A DNA stretch of 44,373 nucleotides from RGZA01 sp964568585 (lineage in GTDB: Bacteria; Pseudomonadota; Alphaproteobacteria; UBA9219; RGZA01). How positions within the stretch are numbered: position 1 is the stretch's first letter; each line of letters starts with the position of its first letter. The notes under the pieces were generated by a model, which did not search any database, was not told the origin of the DNA, and worked only from the letters and a program-made list of their open reading frames with translations. The translations under genes and the position numbers were made by a program. The stretch is taken from positions 1 through 44,373 of the forward strand of contig CAZMQI010000013.1 in NCBI GenBank assembly GCA_964568585.1, written 5' to 3'. Shown here one piece after another: positions 16,424 to 24,044 of the stretch.

Positions 16424-16798
16424 TTATCGGTTTAAGATATCTGGGCGTGTGGTTTCGACAATTCTAAGTGCTTCGGTGATAAGGCTGGGCGGTACGCTTA
16501 AATCTTCCATCGCTGTTTTTAAATGCAAGGCGACTTTGTCAAAGTGGGGGTCTGATAATCCACGTGCTACTAAGCGTTCGTGAGCTTTTCTTAATCCTGC
16601 GCCGCTGTATTGAACAGGGCCACCAAAGGCCATGCTGACAAATGCCGATTGGCTGGACCGTAAACGATCGACATCAATATCTTGAAAGAAGGGTATCAGC
16701 ATTGGGTCGGAAAGAACTTTATCGTATAATAATGCTACGGTCGCTTTGACGGCTTCCGCGCCACCAATGCGTTCGTAAAGTGATATGGATTGCGTCAT
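16424..16798 (-). CDS. glbN: group I truncated haemoglobin
   Basis: A 124-residue 2-on-2 globin. It begins with SLYERIGG, the N-terminal motif of TrHb1. Tyr25 (ALLYDKVL) occupies B10, the residue that stabilises bound O2. The E-helix has RSSQSAFVSMAFGGP, and His73 (GLRKAHERL) is the expected proximal haem ligand. Such proteins bind O2 or NO; TrHb1 members can dioxygenate NO to nitrate. It sits between a response regulator gene (12 bases upstream) and the hybrid kinase gene (13 bases downstream), so it is almost certainly co-transcribed with signalling genes. Sensor, scavenger or buffer roles are all possible. Confidence 0.92.
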   Translation of the reverse strand: MTQSISLYERIGGAEAVKATVALLYDKVLSDPMLIPFFQDIDVDRLRSSQSAFVSMAFGGPVQYSGAGLRKAHERLVARGLSDPHFDKVALHLKTAMEDLSVPPSLITEALRIVETTRPDILNR

Positions 16799-16810
16799 TT
16801 TTTACTTCCT

Positions 16811-17695
16811 TTAGGTTGCGGCTGATGCGCGTGGTTTGCACATCTCAATATATCGATTAAACGCATCACGTTTGAAAGGTTTTTTAACAAACCCTATTGC
16901 ACCCGCTGCAAATGCCTTCAGACGGTTATCGACATACCCATTGCTGCTAAACATCACGACGCGGCAATTGGGGTCATACGCATGTATATAACTCAGCAGC
17001 ATAAAACCATCACAACCTGGCATATCAATATCAAGAAACACGATATCCGGCTTCAGCAATAAATGCTTTTCAATCGCTTCCGGAACAGTTCCTGCAGTTA
17101 CCATGGGATACTCGTTTTTAAGCGCGCGTGAAACGATATGACGTGTCGTGGCGTCATCATCCACCAGTAGTACGCATGGCTTGTAATTATCTGTGCGTTT
17201 TTTATGTGTCGCCATCCATGCTTTCAGTAAATCACTGATATGCGGAACCATTGCTTTCAGTGATTCAAACTCCACCGTATCTACGGTATTCAAACGGTCA
17301 TAGGATGTAGCATAGATGCGTGCATAGTCATCTAACGTCTCGGTATCTTCCAGCAGATTGAAATGCCGGAACGTCATCACGCACCAACGCCCGGGCGACA
17401 ATTCTTCAATATCGTGGCGTAGTACGTTCAGTTGATCTTTGGTTGCGCCCTGCACAACGGCTAACAACGTATTGTTGCCAAGTTGCAGAATAACGCCTTC
17501 CAACCCCAGTAATGCAGCGCGACTGACATGTGCGAAATAGGAATGAATGCTAGCCTCCAGTGGCAGCGTTTTTTCCGTCTCAGCACAGATGACGATGCCT
17601 TGCCAAGCACCCCATGATTCAGGATCAGCAGCAAGACTGATGGTCAGGTTTCCTAAAAACCGGCTAACTTCTTTTTCTTCTACTAAAATTTGCAT
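16811..17695 (-). CDS. response regulator with novel N-terminal domain (RR2)
   Basis: A 294-residue protein with a C-terminal receiver domain (about 172-290): VLLVDDD acidic pocket, phospho-acceptor Asp222 in VFLDIDMPGCDG, Ser/Thr in VVMFSSN and KKPF lysine. The N-terminal domain (1-150) is an alpha/beta domain with WGAWQGIVICAE and VILQLGNNTLLAVVQGA, a pattern like a degenerate GGDEF or other nucleotidyl-cyclase fold. This is only a suggestion. The receiver is at the C-terminus, unusual since most response regulators start with it. It is a paralogue of the upstream gene in the same operon. No DNA-binding domain is present, so output is probably by protein contact. Confidence 0.85.
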   Translation of the reverse strand: MQILVEEKEVSRFLGNLTISLAADPESWGAWQGIVICAETEKTLPLEASIHSYFAHVSRAALLGLEGVILQLGNNTLLAVVQGATKDQLNVLRHDIEELSPGRWCVMTFRHFNLLEDTETLDDYARIYATSYDRLNTVDTVEFESLKAMVPHISDLLKAWMATHKKRTDNYKPCVLLVDDDATTRHIVSRALKNEYPMVTAGTVPEAIEKHLLLKPDIVFLDIDMPGCDGFMLLSYIHAYDPNCRVVMFSSNGYVDNRLKAFAAGAIGFVKKPFKRDAFNRYIEMCKPRASAAT

Positions 17696-17731
17696 GCGCG
17701 CGTCCTTACAGATTTAAAAATGAATTTTTGC

Positions 17732-18607
17732 TTATTTCCCGTGGTAATTCGGCGCTTGGCTTATGTATTGAATAAGCTTTGATTTAGAAAATGGTTTGCT
17801 GATAAAACCTTGCGAACCAAGTTGCAGTGCATGCATGATGTCGGTTGGGCCGTTATTGGCGCTGAGCATGACGACATAAGCAGCGGGATCTATATCTAAA
17901 ATGATTTTTTTCAGCACTTCATGTCCGCTGATATCTGGTAATCCTATATCCAGAAACACGACATCAGGTTTGTACTTGATATATGCATTAATAGCGCTTT
18001 CGCCCGTTTCGGCAATATGCACAATAAAATCCTGATCTAACGCTTTTTTAGTGATGAACACCGATAACGGGTCATCTTCAACGATTAAAATCGTATTCTT
18101 CTTGGTCGTTACGTGATGGTCTACATCAACAGGTTGTAGCCCGAAGGGCAGAGAAGGCTGATTTAACGAAGCTTCATCTTTTGGTTTTGTAACCGTGGCT
18201 ACTTTGCTTGCGTTGAGCGTGGCCAATTTTTCTTGGTTTGTTTCATATAATTCCTGCCAGCTTACTCCCAAATCAAAAAGCACGGATAGGGGCAGCATGA
18301 TTTTAAGACGGATTTCATCTGAAACGTGGAAATATATTTCCTTTATAATGCCATCATAATCTTTTTTGGTTATGCCTTTGCCAACGACAACAATATCTTC
18401 GTTATCCATAAAAAATACAGTTGCTTCATATTCCGATAATTCATTTGTAATAACTGAAAATGCAATTTTCTGAAAATCTTTGATGTTGGTGTGTTCTTTT
18501 AGCAGTGAAAAATTGAAATAGATGGCGCGCCATGATGATCTCTGAGTAAGGATTGATGCGAGCAATTCCTTCAGTCTGGTTTCACTATCCATACGAACGG
18601 TCATCAT
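17732..18607 (-). CDS. response regulator with novel N-terminal domain (RR1)
   Basis: A 291-residue paralogue of the next gene. The C-terminal receiver (about 170-288) has ILIVEDD, phospho-acceptor Asp220 (VFLDIGLPDISG), VVMLSANN and SKPF. The N-terminal domain (1-115) contains SWRAIYFNFSLL and EATVFFMDNEDIVVVGKGITKKDYDGII, which aligns in outline with the neighbour's N-terminus. Residues 120-165 are a Lys/Pro linker. It is the first gene of the four-gene operon, and a sigma-54-type promoter lies about 50 bases upstream. Start: two ATGs in tandem at 18607 and 18604. Confidence 0.85.
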   Translation of the reverse strand: MMTVRMDSETRLKELLASILTQRSSWRAIYFNFSLLKEHTNIKDFQKIAFSVITNELSEYEATVFFMDNEDIVVVGKGITKKDYDGIIKEIYFHVSDEIRLKIMLPLSVLFDLGVSWQELYETNQEKLATLNASKVATVTKPKDEASLNQPSLPFGLQPVDVDHHVTTKKNTILIVEDDPLSVFITKKALDQDFIVHIAETGESAINAYIKYKPDVVFLDIGLPDISGHEVLKKIILDIDPAAYVVMLSANNGPTDIMHALQLGSQGFISKPFSKSKLIQYISQAPNYHGK

Positions 18608-18657
18608 TGGCGTTTGTCCTTCTGGTTGTTTTTCTACTCACCTAACAGGCCTATAAG

Positions 18658-18674
18658 AGCAGAAAGCGTGCCAA
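18658..18674 (-). promoter_or_regulatory. predicted sigma-54 promoter of the signalling operon
   Basis: On the minus strand the sequence is TTGGCACGCTTTCTGCT. It matches the sigma-54 consensus YTGGCACGrNNNTTGCW at 15 of 17 positions including degenerate ones, with the GG and GC doublets at the required spacing. The predicted transcription start is about 40 bases before the first response regulator. The divergent neighbour encodes an NtrC-type activator with an intact GAFTGA loop, the class of protein this promoter needs. Confidence 0.72.
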
Positions 18675-18706
18675 GACATCCAAAGCGCTATTTATCTGTA
18701 TTTGCA

Positions 18707-18754
18707 TGATATTTTATATAATTATCAAAATATGAAGGCGTATATTCTCATATT
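18707..18754. promoter_or_regulatory. two dyads upstream of the sigma-54 promoter, possible activator sites
   Basis: TGATA (18707-18711) pairs with TATCA (18723-18727), and AATATGA (18729-18735) pairs with TCATATT (18748-18754) across 12 bases. They lie roughly 35-80 bases upstream of the -24 element and next to the activator gene. NtrC-family enhancer sites are dyads upstream of such promoters. AT-rich DNA produces short dyads by chance, so the assignment is tentative. Confidence 0.35.
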
Positions 18755-18825
18755 GAAACATTCATTTTTAGAAATCATCTCATTTTGGTAATCGGCGGTT
18801 AAGTCTTTGTGCGTATGCTAAGACG

Positions 18826-20217
18826 ATGAAACCGCTCATCCTTGTTGTCGAAGACAGTGCCTCGCAGCGTTACTTGCTCTCCAAACTGCTCAGCTTTCGG
18901 TTGGGCTATGATGTGGTGGAAGCGGAAAACGGGATTGAGGCCTTACAAAAAATAACTGCAGATAAAGAACAAAAAATTGCTGCTGTTCTTCTGGATCTCG
19001 AGATGCCAGAAATGGATGGGAGAGAGGCGCTACCTAAAATTCTTGCGCTACGTCCTGCGCTTCCCATCATCGTTGTCACAGCAACCGATAGCATTACCGA
19101 AGTCGTCGATGTGATGAAATTAGGTGCGGCTGATTTCTTAATGAAGCCGCCGGACATTGAACTTGTTAAGGCGTCGCTAACCAAAGCCATAAAGATAAAA
19201 GCGCTCCAAGAAGAGGTTGATCGTCTGACCCGTGAAAAAGACGGGCAGCACGCATTCACAGACATCATTGGCTATGATAGCGATTTAAAAACTGTAACTA
19301 AACTTGCGCGCCGCGCTGCAGTCTCGGATATTTCAGTGCTGATGAGCGGGGAAAGCGGTGTTGGCAAAGAAGTTTTTGCGCGTGCTATCCACGCTGAAAG
19401 TGCACGAAAAAATAAGCCATTTATTGCTGTAAACTGTGGTGCACTACCGCGTGAACTGGTCGAAAGCATTCTGTTTGGCCACAAAAAAGGTGCCTTCACG
19501 GGTGCCATCGCCGATAGCATGGGTAAATTCCGTGAAGCTGAAGGTGGCACACTATTTCTAGATGAAGTTGGAGAATTGCCCCTAGATGCACAGGTGAAAT
19601 TGCTGCGCGTGTTACAGCAACGTGAAGTTGAACCAGTGGGCGGCGGAAAATCCGTGCCGTTGAATATCCGTATTATTGCTGCAAGTAATCGTTCGATTGC
19701 ACAGGAAGTAAAGCGCGGCCATTTCCGTGAGGATTTATTCTATCGTCTAAACGCGTTTCCGATACATATCCCGCCGCTACGTGATCGTAAACACGATATC
19801 TTCGATTTGGCGTTGTTCTTCTTGCATCATTATTCTCTCACTGAAAAACGCAGCATTCACGGTTTCGAAAAGAAAGCAGAGCAATGGCTGAATGCTCATT
19901 CATGGCCGGGCAATGTGCGGGAACTTGAAAACAAGATATATCGCGCCGTGCTGTTATGCGAAGGCGATGAGATTAAGCTGGAACATTTGCTATATGATGA
20001 TAGCTCGCCGATTCAGGTTGATGATAATACGCAGCCGCGCGTTGTTGAATCCGTTTTGCTATTTGATGTGACGGGTAAATTCAAATCAATGGAACAGGTT
20101 CAATCTGAAACAATCCGCGCAGCACTGGCAACGCATGACAACAATATACGTGCTGCGGCAGATGCATTACAAATAGGTGCATCGACGATTTATAGAAAAC
20201 TTTCTGAAAAATCGTAA
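18826..20217 (+). CDS. NtrC-family sigma-54-dependent response regulator
   Basis: A 463-residue activator. Receiver domain: residues 1-125 with VVEDS acidic pocket and phospho-acceptor Asp57 (VLLDLEMPEMDG). AAA+ domain: about 145-375 with Walker A GESGVGKE, the sigma-54 contact loop GAFTGA at 222-227, Walker B GGTLFLDEVGEL and arginine fingers in the FREDLFYRLNAFPIHIPPLRDR block. A Fis-type helix-turn-helix is at the C-terminus (IRAALATHDNNIRAAADALQIGASTIYRKL). It therefore activates RpoN-dependent genes when phosphorylated. It is divergent from the response regulator/globin/kinase operon, whose promoter is of the sigma-54 type; the hybrid kinase of that operon may be its phosphodonor. Its stop TAA abuts the convergent vanX-like stop. 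Confidence 0.95.
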   Translation: MKPLILVVEDSASQRYLLSKLLSFRLGYDVVEAENGIEALQKITADKEQKIAAVLLDLEMPEMDGREALPKILALRPALPIIVVTATDSITEVVDVMKLGAADFLMKPPDIELVKASLTKAIKIKALQEEVDRLTREKDGQHAFTDIIGYDSDLKTVTKLARRAAVSDISVLMSGESGVGKEVFARAIHAESARKNKPFIAVNCGALPRELVESILFGHKKGAFTGAIADSMGKFREAEGGTLFLDEVGELPLDAQVKLLRVLQQREVEPVGGGKSVPLNIRIIAASNRSIAQEVKRGHFREDLFYRLNAFPIHIPPLRDRKHDIFDLALFFLHHYSLTEKRSIHGFEKKAEQWLNAHSWPGNVRELENKIYRAVLLCEGDEIKLEHLLYDDSSPIQVDDNTQPRVVESVLLFDVTGKFKSMEQVQSETIRAALATHDNNIRAAADALQIGASTIYRKLSEKS

Positions 20218-20976
20218 TTAATGGTTATCGCAACGGCCATAGATGGCGATGGCGTCGCCCTTAGTGCTGTGGTCATTTTTTTGCCACGCCCATAATTGAT
20301 CGCCATACGAAAAATGCCACCACTCGGCATAATGCATGATGAAGCCTTGCGCTTGCATGCATTCACGCAACAACACGCGGTGTTCGTGAACCGCCGGATT
20401 TTTTTCTTTGAAATAATCGGGATTGGATTCATCGCCGTTGAAATCGATGGGTGATCCCATATCCACTTCTGCGCCATGTTCATCGACTAGTGTGCAATCA
20501 ACCGCTGCGCCGGTGCTGTGGGGTGGGGGTATGAGCGGGTCTTGGTTGGGCGGTGACCAGATGCGGTACACCTTGGCCAGCACCGAATCTCTCTGCTCGT
20601 CATTCACTGCCAGCGGGTTAAGCCCCATCTCCTTGGCAATGTGATAAAAACTGTGGGCAACCATATAGGCCTGTACGGCAACGGGCCTGTACGCATCGAA
20701 AATCTTAATCCGCCAGCTGGGTCTGGCCTGTTGCAAGGCGGCCTGTGCCATGCAAAGCTTTTGCGCGATACCCGTGCGGAGCGAGAAGGGGCTGATGCCA
20801 TGATATGGCGCGCCAGCAGCTTCGTAAGGCGCGGGGGTTTCGTAGGCGAAGTTGCCAGCAGTAGCGAGGGCAACCAGCTTTTCCCCACAATCCTTAATCG
20901 GAATACTGTGGAAGGGTTGCGCCTTTGGTTTGATTATTGGAAGGATTTGGGTTATTTCCGCAAGTATGTCTGACAC
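20218..20976 (-). CDS. D-alanyl-D-alanine dipeptidase (VanX/DdpX, peptidase M15D)
   Basis: A 252-residue zinc dipeptidase. Metal and catalytic residues are visible: HSTGAAVD (His and Asp of the SxHxxGxAxD motif) and EWWHFSYGDQLWAW (catalytic Glu and third ligand His), together with FDAYRPVAVQAYM, whose Arg is conserved. It has no signal peptide, as expected of cytoplasmic VanX homologues. GTG at 20976 was chosen, with AGGGGAT upstream; a start at 21063 adds 29 residues of non-conserved sequence. The likely role is recycling of peptidoglycan D-Ala-D-Ala, not vancomycin resistance. The start overlaps that of the divergent small gene by 11 bases. Confidence 0.88.
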   Translation of the reverse strand: MSDILAEITQILPIIKPKAQPFHSIPIKDCGEKLVALATAGNFAYETPAPYEAAGAPYHGISPFSLRTGIAQKLCMAQAALQQARPSWRIKIFDAYRPVAVQAYMVAHSFYHIAKEMGLNPLAVNDEQRDSVLAKVYRIWSPPNQDPLIPPPHSTGAAVDCTLVDEHGAEVDMGSPIDFNGDESNPDYFKEKNPAVHEHRVLLRECMQAQGFIMHYAEWWHFSYGDQLWAWQKNDHSTKGDAIAIYGRCDNH

Positions 20977-21112
20977 AAAATTATCCCCTAAACAGCCACA
21001 ACCTAAAGCATCCCCCGAACGGGTAGCAAAGGAATCCAGCGCATTGCGCGAGAACCTTCGCAAGCGTAAGGAACAAGCGCAAGCGCGTCAAATAGAGAAA
21101 AAAGGAAACTAA
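20966..21112 (+). CDS. small basic conserved protein
   Basis: A 48-residue protein, starting MSDTKLSPKQ. The C-terminal half is an Arg/Lys/Ala/Gln helix (ALRENLRKRKEQAQARQIEKK), a type of small protein often seen in alphaproteobacteria; function unknown. ATG at 20966 gives the short form. Its 5' end overlaps the start of the divergent dipeptidase, and it lies 2 bases upstream of dcd, so the two are probably one transcript. A longer frame begins at 20852 but runs across the opposite gene. Confidence 0.65.
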   Translation: MSDTKLSPKQPQPKASPERVAKESSALRENLRKRKEQAQARQIEKKGN

Positions 21113-21114
21113 GT

Positions 21115-21669
21115 ATGCCAGTAATGCCCGACAAATGGATCAGAGAACAGGCGCAGCAATCCAAGATGATTGAGCCGTTCGTCGAAGCGCAAAAGCGAGA
21201 AGGTATGATTTCATATGGGCTTTCATCTTATGGCTATGATGCGCGATTGGCCGATGAATTCCGTATTTTTACCAATGTCGATAATGCGTTGGTTGACCCA
21301 AAGAATTTCAGCAGCACCAGTTTTGTCGAACGCCAAGGCAAGGAATGCATCATCCCGCCGAACTCCTTCGTGCTTTGCCGCACCATCGAATATTTCCGCG
21401 TGCCACGCGATATTCTGGTTATCTGTCTTGGTAAATCGACTTATGCACGCTGCGGATTGATTGTGAACGTGACCCCGTTGGAGCCGGAGTGGGAAGGGCA
21501 TGTGACGCTAGAAATTTCCAACACCACGCCATTACCTGCAAAGGTCTATGCGAATGAAGGCATCTGCCAATTCCTGTTCTTGCAAGGAGCAGGGCCATGT
21601 GAGATTTCATATGCCGACCGTGCCGGAAAATACATGAAGCAAACGGGCGTGACGCTGCCACGAATTTAA
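21115..21669 (+). CDS. dcd: dCTP deaminase
   Basis: A 184-residue member of the dCTP deaminase/dUTPase fold. It converts dCTP to dUTP, the precursor route to dTMP. Family features are SSYGYDARLADEFRIF at the N-terminus, GKSTYARCGLIVNVTPLEPEWEGHVTLEISNT in the core (with the conserved catalytic Glu in GHVTLEISN) and a C-terminal KYMKQTGVTLPRI. An AAGGAA ribosome site is 9 bases upstream. Full length. Confidence 0.96.
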   Translation: MPVMPDKWIREQAQQSKMIEPFVEAQKREGMISYGLSSYGYDARLADEFRIFTNVDNALVDPKNFSSTSFVERQGKECIIPPNSFVLCRTIEYFRVPRDILVICLGKSTYARCGLIVNVTPLEPEWEGHVTLEISNTTPLPAKVYANEGICQFLFLQGAGPCEISYADRAGKYMKQTGVTLPRI

Positions 21670-21976
21670 TGCCCAATTTGGCATTTTTGAAAATAGCGAT
21701 ATGAAACAAACATTTATCAAAAATGTTTCACGTGAAACACAAGCGTAGGTTGAAGAGTCTGATTTAGCAAAAATTGTGTAGACGCATTTGCGTGAACAAA
21801 AGCAACATCCCTAGATTTCCAGTCGTTTTTTTGTTTATACAAATTTTGTGAGTTGTTCATACGGAGCAATCTGCATTTGTTAACTAGCCATTTGCTGCGT
21901 TAACCATGTTCGCAAATAAAAACTTGCCTTAAACCATGATACCCTACTTGATACATAGGAATTCCCTAGCGGGTGG
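21670..21976. other. 307-base non-coding region holding a parS site
   Basis: No gene is visible. It contains the perfect parS at 21724-21739 and a half-site TGAAACA at 21702-21708. AAACATTT (21707-21714) and AAATGTTT (21721-21728) form an AT-rich dyad. The rest, 21740-21976, is AT-rich and may hold the promoter of the next gene; I see no convincing hexamers. Confidence 0.7.
21724..21739. promoter_or_regulatory. parS: parS centromere site (ParB binding site)
   Basis: TGTTTCACGTGAAACA is an exact match to the 16-base palindromic ParB/Spo0J binding site conserved across bacteria, including Caulobacter. Chromosomal parS sites usually lie near the replication origin. The same window encodes PopZ, which anchors ParB-parS at the pole. 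No parA or parB gene is present here. Confidence 0.92.
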
Positions 21977-22948
21977 GTGCTGATGCATAATCTTACATTC
22001 GAGCGTGTTACTAGCAAAAGAGCGCTACGTCTTGTCTGGAACCCATTATTCATAAAAATATTCACTGACCCCGGCGATAGAGAACCACTTCGCCAACTTG
22101 AAGAACGCATTGTTAATCCTGCTGAAAGCGCGTTCCACATCATTCGAAATGAAACCGGTCAGGAAGTTGGTATGGAGCTTATCAACACGCATCCGAATAT
22201 CCCCGGTGCGATGTATGTGCCATATGCGGGGATGATTGCAGATTACCGTAATCAGGGCTTTTATCCAAAAGCCGCGATGGTTAGTGACCAATTGATGCAA
22301 GCGCAAGGCGCGCGTTATGCCTTATATGATTTTGAAGACCCGTGGCGCATCGAAAATCTTGCCAAGGCATACCCCGATGAAAAACCAGAGGATATTAAGG
22401 CGCGTGCGGAAGGCCGTATTAACTTCTGGCGGCGCGAGCCATTAAGCTGCTTTGTGGTCGTTGACCCTGAGTTTCCGTATCTGCGTCCGGCATCCGATGA
22501 TGAAAGCAAGATACAAGCCTATGATAATATGGCGATACGCTTTTTGGATAAGAATGATCCAAAAATAAATGAAATGTTCAATGCCGATCGAACGGCTATA
22601 AAAAAGCAAGCCTACCGCGACTTGTATATGGAAATGACGCGCCTGCAATTTGGCAATCGCACGGAAGAAGATCTGAAAGCATCTTATCCTGCTGTTGCTG
22701 AATTTTTGAAGAACGTTGATAGCAGCCGCAAAGATTGGGTGACATTGCTTGCAACACCTGTGCGTCCGAACTCACGTCCGGATGCGGATGCGACAGTGCG
22801 GTTGGCGGATAACCGTCTTGGATTCAATTATGCGGGTACGCAGGTTGCTATGCGAAGAATGAAGCCAGCAAATGATACACCGCCATTTCCCACAGAACCG
22901 GCTGCGCGTGTTAGAAAAGCAGCTAAACCCGTTCACGGAAAATCGTGA
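21977..22948 (+). CDS. hypothetical protein, GNAT-like N-terminal region
   Basis: A 323-residue soluble protein. Residues 50-115 look like the core of an acetyltransferase: a strand pair (AFHIIRNETGQEVGMELINTH), then a loop with YVPYAGMIADYRNQGFYPKAA, where the arginine/glutamine-glycine turn resembles an acetyl-CoA pyrophosphate loop, then a helix and ARYALYDFEDP. The second half (200-300) is helical and unrecognised. The tail is Pro/Lys-rich. Start at 21977 uses TTG or CTG-adjacent codons; ATG at 21983 (MHNLTFERV) is the more likely start. No signal peptide. The function is not assignable. Confidence 0.55.
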   Translation: MLMHNLTFERVTSKRALRLVWNPLFIKIFTDPGDREPLRQLEERIVNPAESAFHIIRNETGQEVGMELINTHPNIPGAMYVPYAGMIADYRNQGFYPKAAMVSDQLMQAQGARYALYDFEDPWRIENLAKAYPDEKPEDIKARAEGRINFWRREPLSCFVVVDPEFPYLRPASDDESKIQAYDNMAIRFLDKNDPKINEMFNADRTAIKKQAYRDLYMEMTRLQFGNRTEEDLKASYPAVAEFLKNVDSSRKDWVTLLATPVRPNSRPDADATVRLADNRLGFNYAGTQVAMRRMKPANDTPPFPTEPAARVRKAAKPVHGKS

Positions 22949-22953
22949 TTGGT

Positions 22954-23946
22954 TTACGCTGTAGCCTTTAGGAATACCTTGGCGACCGCATAATACAGCG
23001 GGATACCAATCACCACATTGAACGGGAATGTGATGGCTAGGCTCATGGGCATATAAATCGCTGCCTTGGCTTCAGGTAAGGCAAGGCGCATAGCGGCCGG
23101 AACAGCGATATATGATGCGCTGGCGCATAATACGACGAACAGTGTACCCGTGCCCACATCAAGGCCGATGAGCTTGGCCAAGCCAACCCCGATTGCACAG
23201 CCAATCAACGGCATATTGATGCCGAATAACACCAACGGCCATGTGAATGATCTGAGCTGGCCGATATTTTTTGCCACCAGAATTCCCATATCAAGCAGGA
23301 ACAGCGCCAGAATTCCATCAAATGGCTTGATAAGGAATGCATCCATCTTTGCCATGCCGGGTTCGCCCGTTATCCAGCCAATCAGGAAAGAGCCGAGCAA
23401 TAGCAAGATGGCACCATTGGTAAAAATATCCCGGGCGAGCTTCTTTTCTTCAAGTGCATGTATGTTGGTTTGTGGCGCGTTGCGGTGCGCGATGTACAAA
23501 CCGGATAATATGGCGGGCGCTTCCATTAGCGCCACGATGGCCACGATATAGGCCATGTAAGATACATCTTGGGATTTCAAAAATGCGGAAGCGGTTGCAA
23601 ATGTCACGATGCTGATGGAGCCATAATGTGCGGCGGTTGCCGCAGCCGTTGCCGTATCAAGGTTACTGGTTTTACGTAGAATAAAATAGGCGATGAAGGG
23701 CTGCAGGAAGCTTACGGCAATGCCTGCGGCAACCAGCAAAACCAGTTGCATATCAAGATGAGGGGTATTGGCAATTGCAACGCCACCTTTGAAGCCTATA
23801 GCCATCATCAGATAAATGGATAGATAACGACTGATGCTGCTTGGAATCTCCAAATCAGAGCGGATGCAGCCGGCGATAATACCCAGAACGAAAAACAGAA
23901 TGGCAGGGGAGATTAGGTTCTGCGCGAATACATTCAATAGTTCCAT
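22954..23946 (-). CDS. SbtA-type sodium-dependent bicarbonate transporter family protein (DUF897)
   Basis: A 330-residue membrane protein with about ten hydrophobic helices in two inverted halves, as in SbtA. Helix 1 is SPAILFFVLGIIAGCIRSDLEIP. The RYLSIYLMMAIGFKGGVAI region and ATAAATAAHYGSISIVTFATASAFL are characteristic of the DUF897/SbtA family. Cyanobacterial SbtA imports bicarbonate with Na+ and is controlled by the PII-like SbtB; no sbtB is next to this gene, so substrate and control are open. The gene is read alone behind a strong terminator. Confidence 0.85.
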   Translation of the reverse strand: MELLNVFAQNLISPAILFFVLGIIAGCIRSDLEIPSSISRYLSIYLMMAIGFKGGVAIANTPHLDMQLVLLVAAGIAVSFLQPFIAYFILRKTSNLDTATAAATAAHYGSISIVTFATASAFLKSQDVSYMAYIVAIVALMEAPAILSGLYIAHRNAPQTNIHALEEKKLARDIFTNGAILLLLGSFLIGWITGEPGMAKMDAFLIKPFDGILALFLLDMGILVAKNIGQLRSFTWPLVLFGINMPLIGCAIGVGLAKLIGLDVGTGTLFVVLCASASYIAVPAAMRLALPEAKAAIYMPMSLAITFPFNVVIGIPLYYAVAKVFLKATA

Positions 23947-23984
23947 CGGTTACCTGCTTTATAAAATGTGTTCTCAATAAAAAA

Positions 23985-24008
23985 CCCCGAAGGATTACTC
24001 CTTCGGGG
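23985..24008 (-). terminator. intrinsic terminator
   Basis: The arms CCCCGAAGGA and TCCTTCGGGG are perfectly complementary across a TTAC loop. On the minus strand the hairpin is followed by TTTTTTATT, so it ends the small secreted-protein gene at 24045. On the plus strand the following sequence is TTTGATTTG, so it may be weakly bidirectional. Confidence 0.92.
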
Positions 24009-24044
24009 TTTGATTTGTTTAGCTTACGCTAACAGCAGATGTAA

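Noticed and set aside
20218..20976. Vancomycin resistance gene
   Set aside because: Only a VanX-type dipeptidase is present, with no vanH or vanA ligase; a peptidoglycan-recycling role is more likely in a Gram-negative cell.
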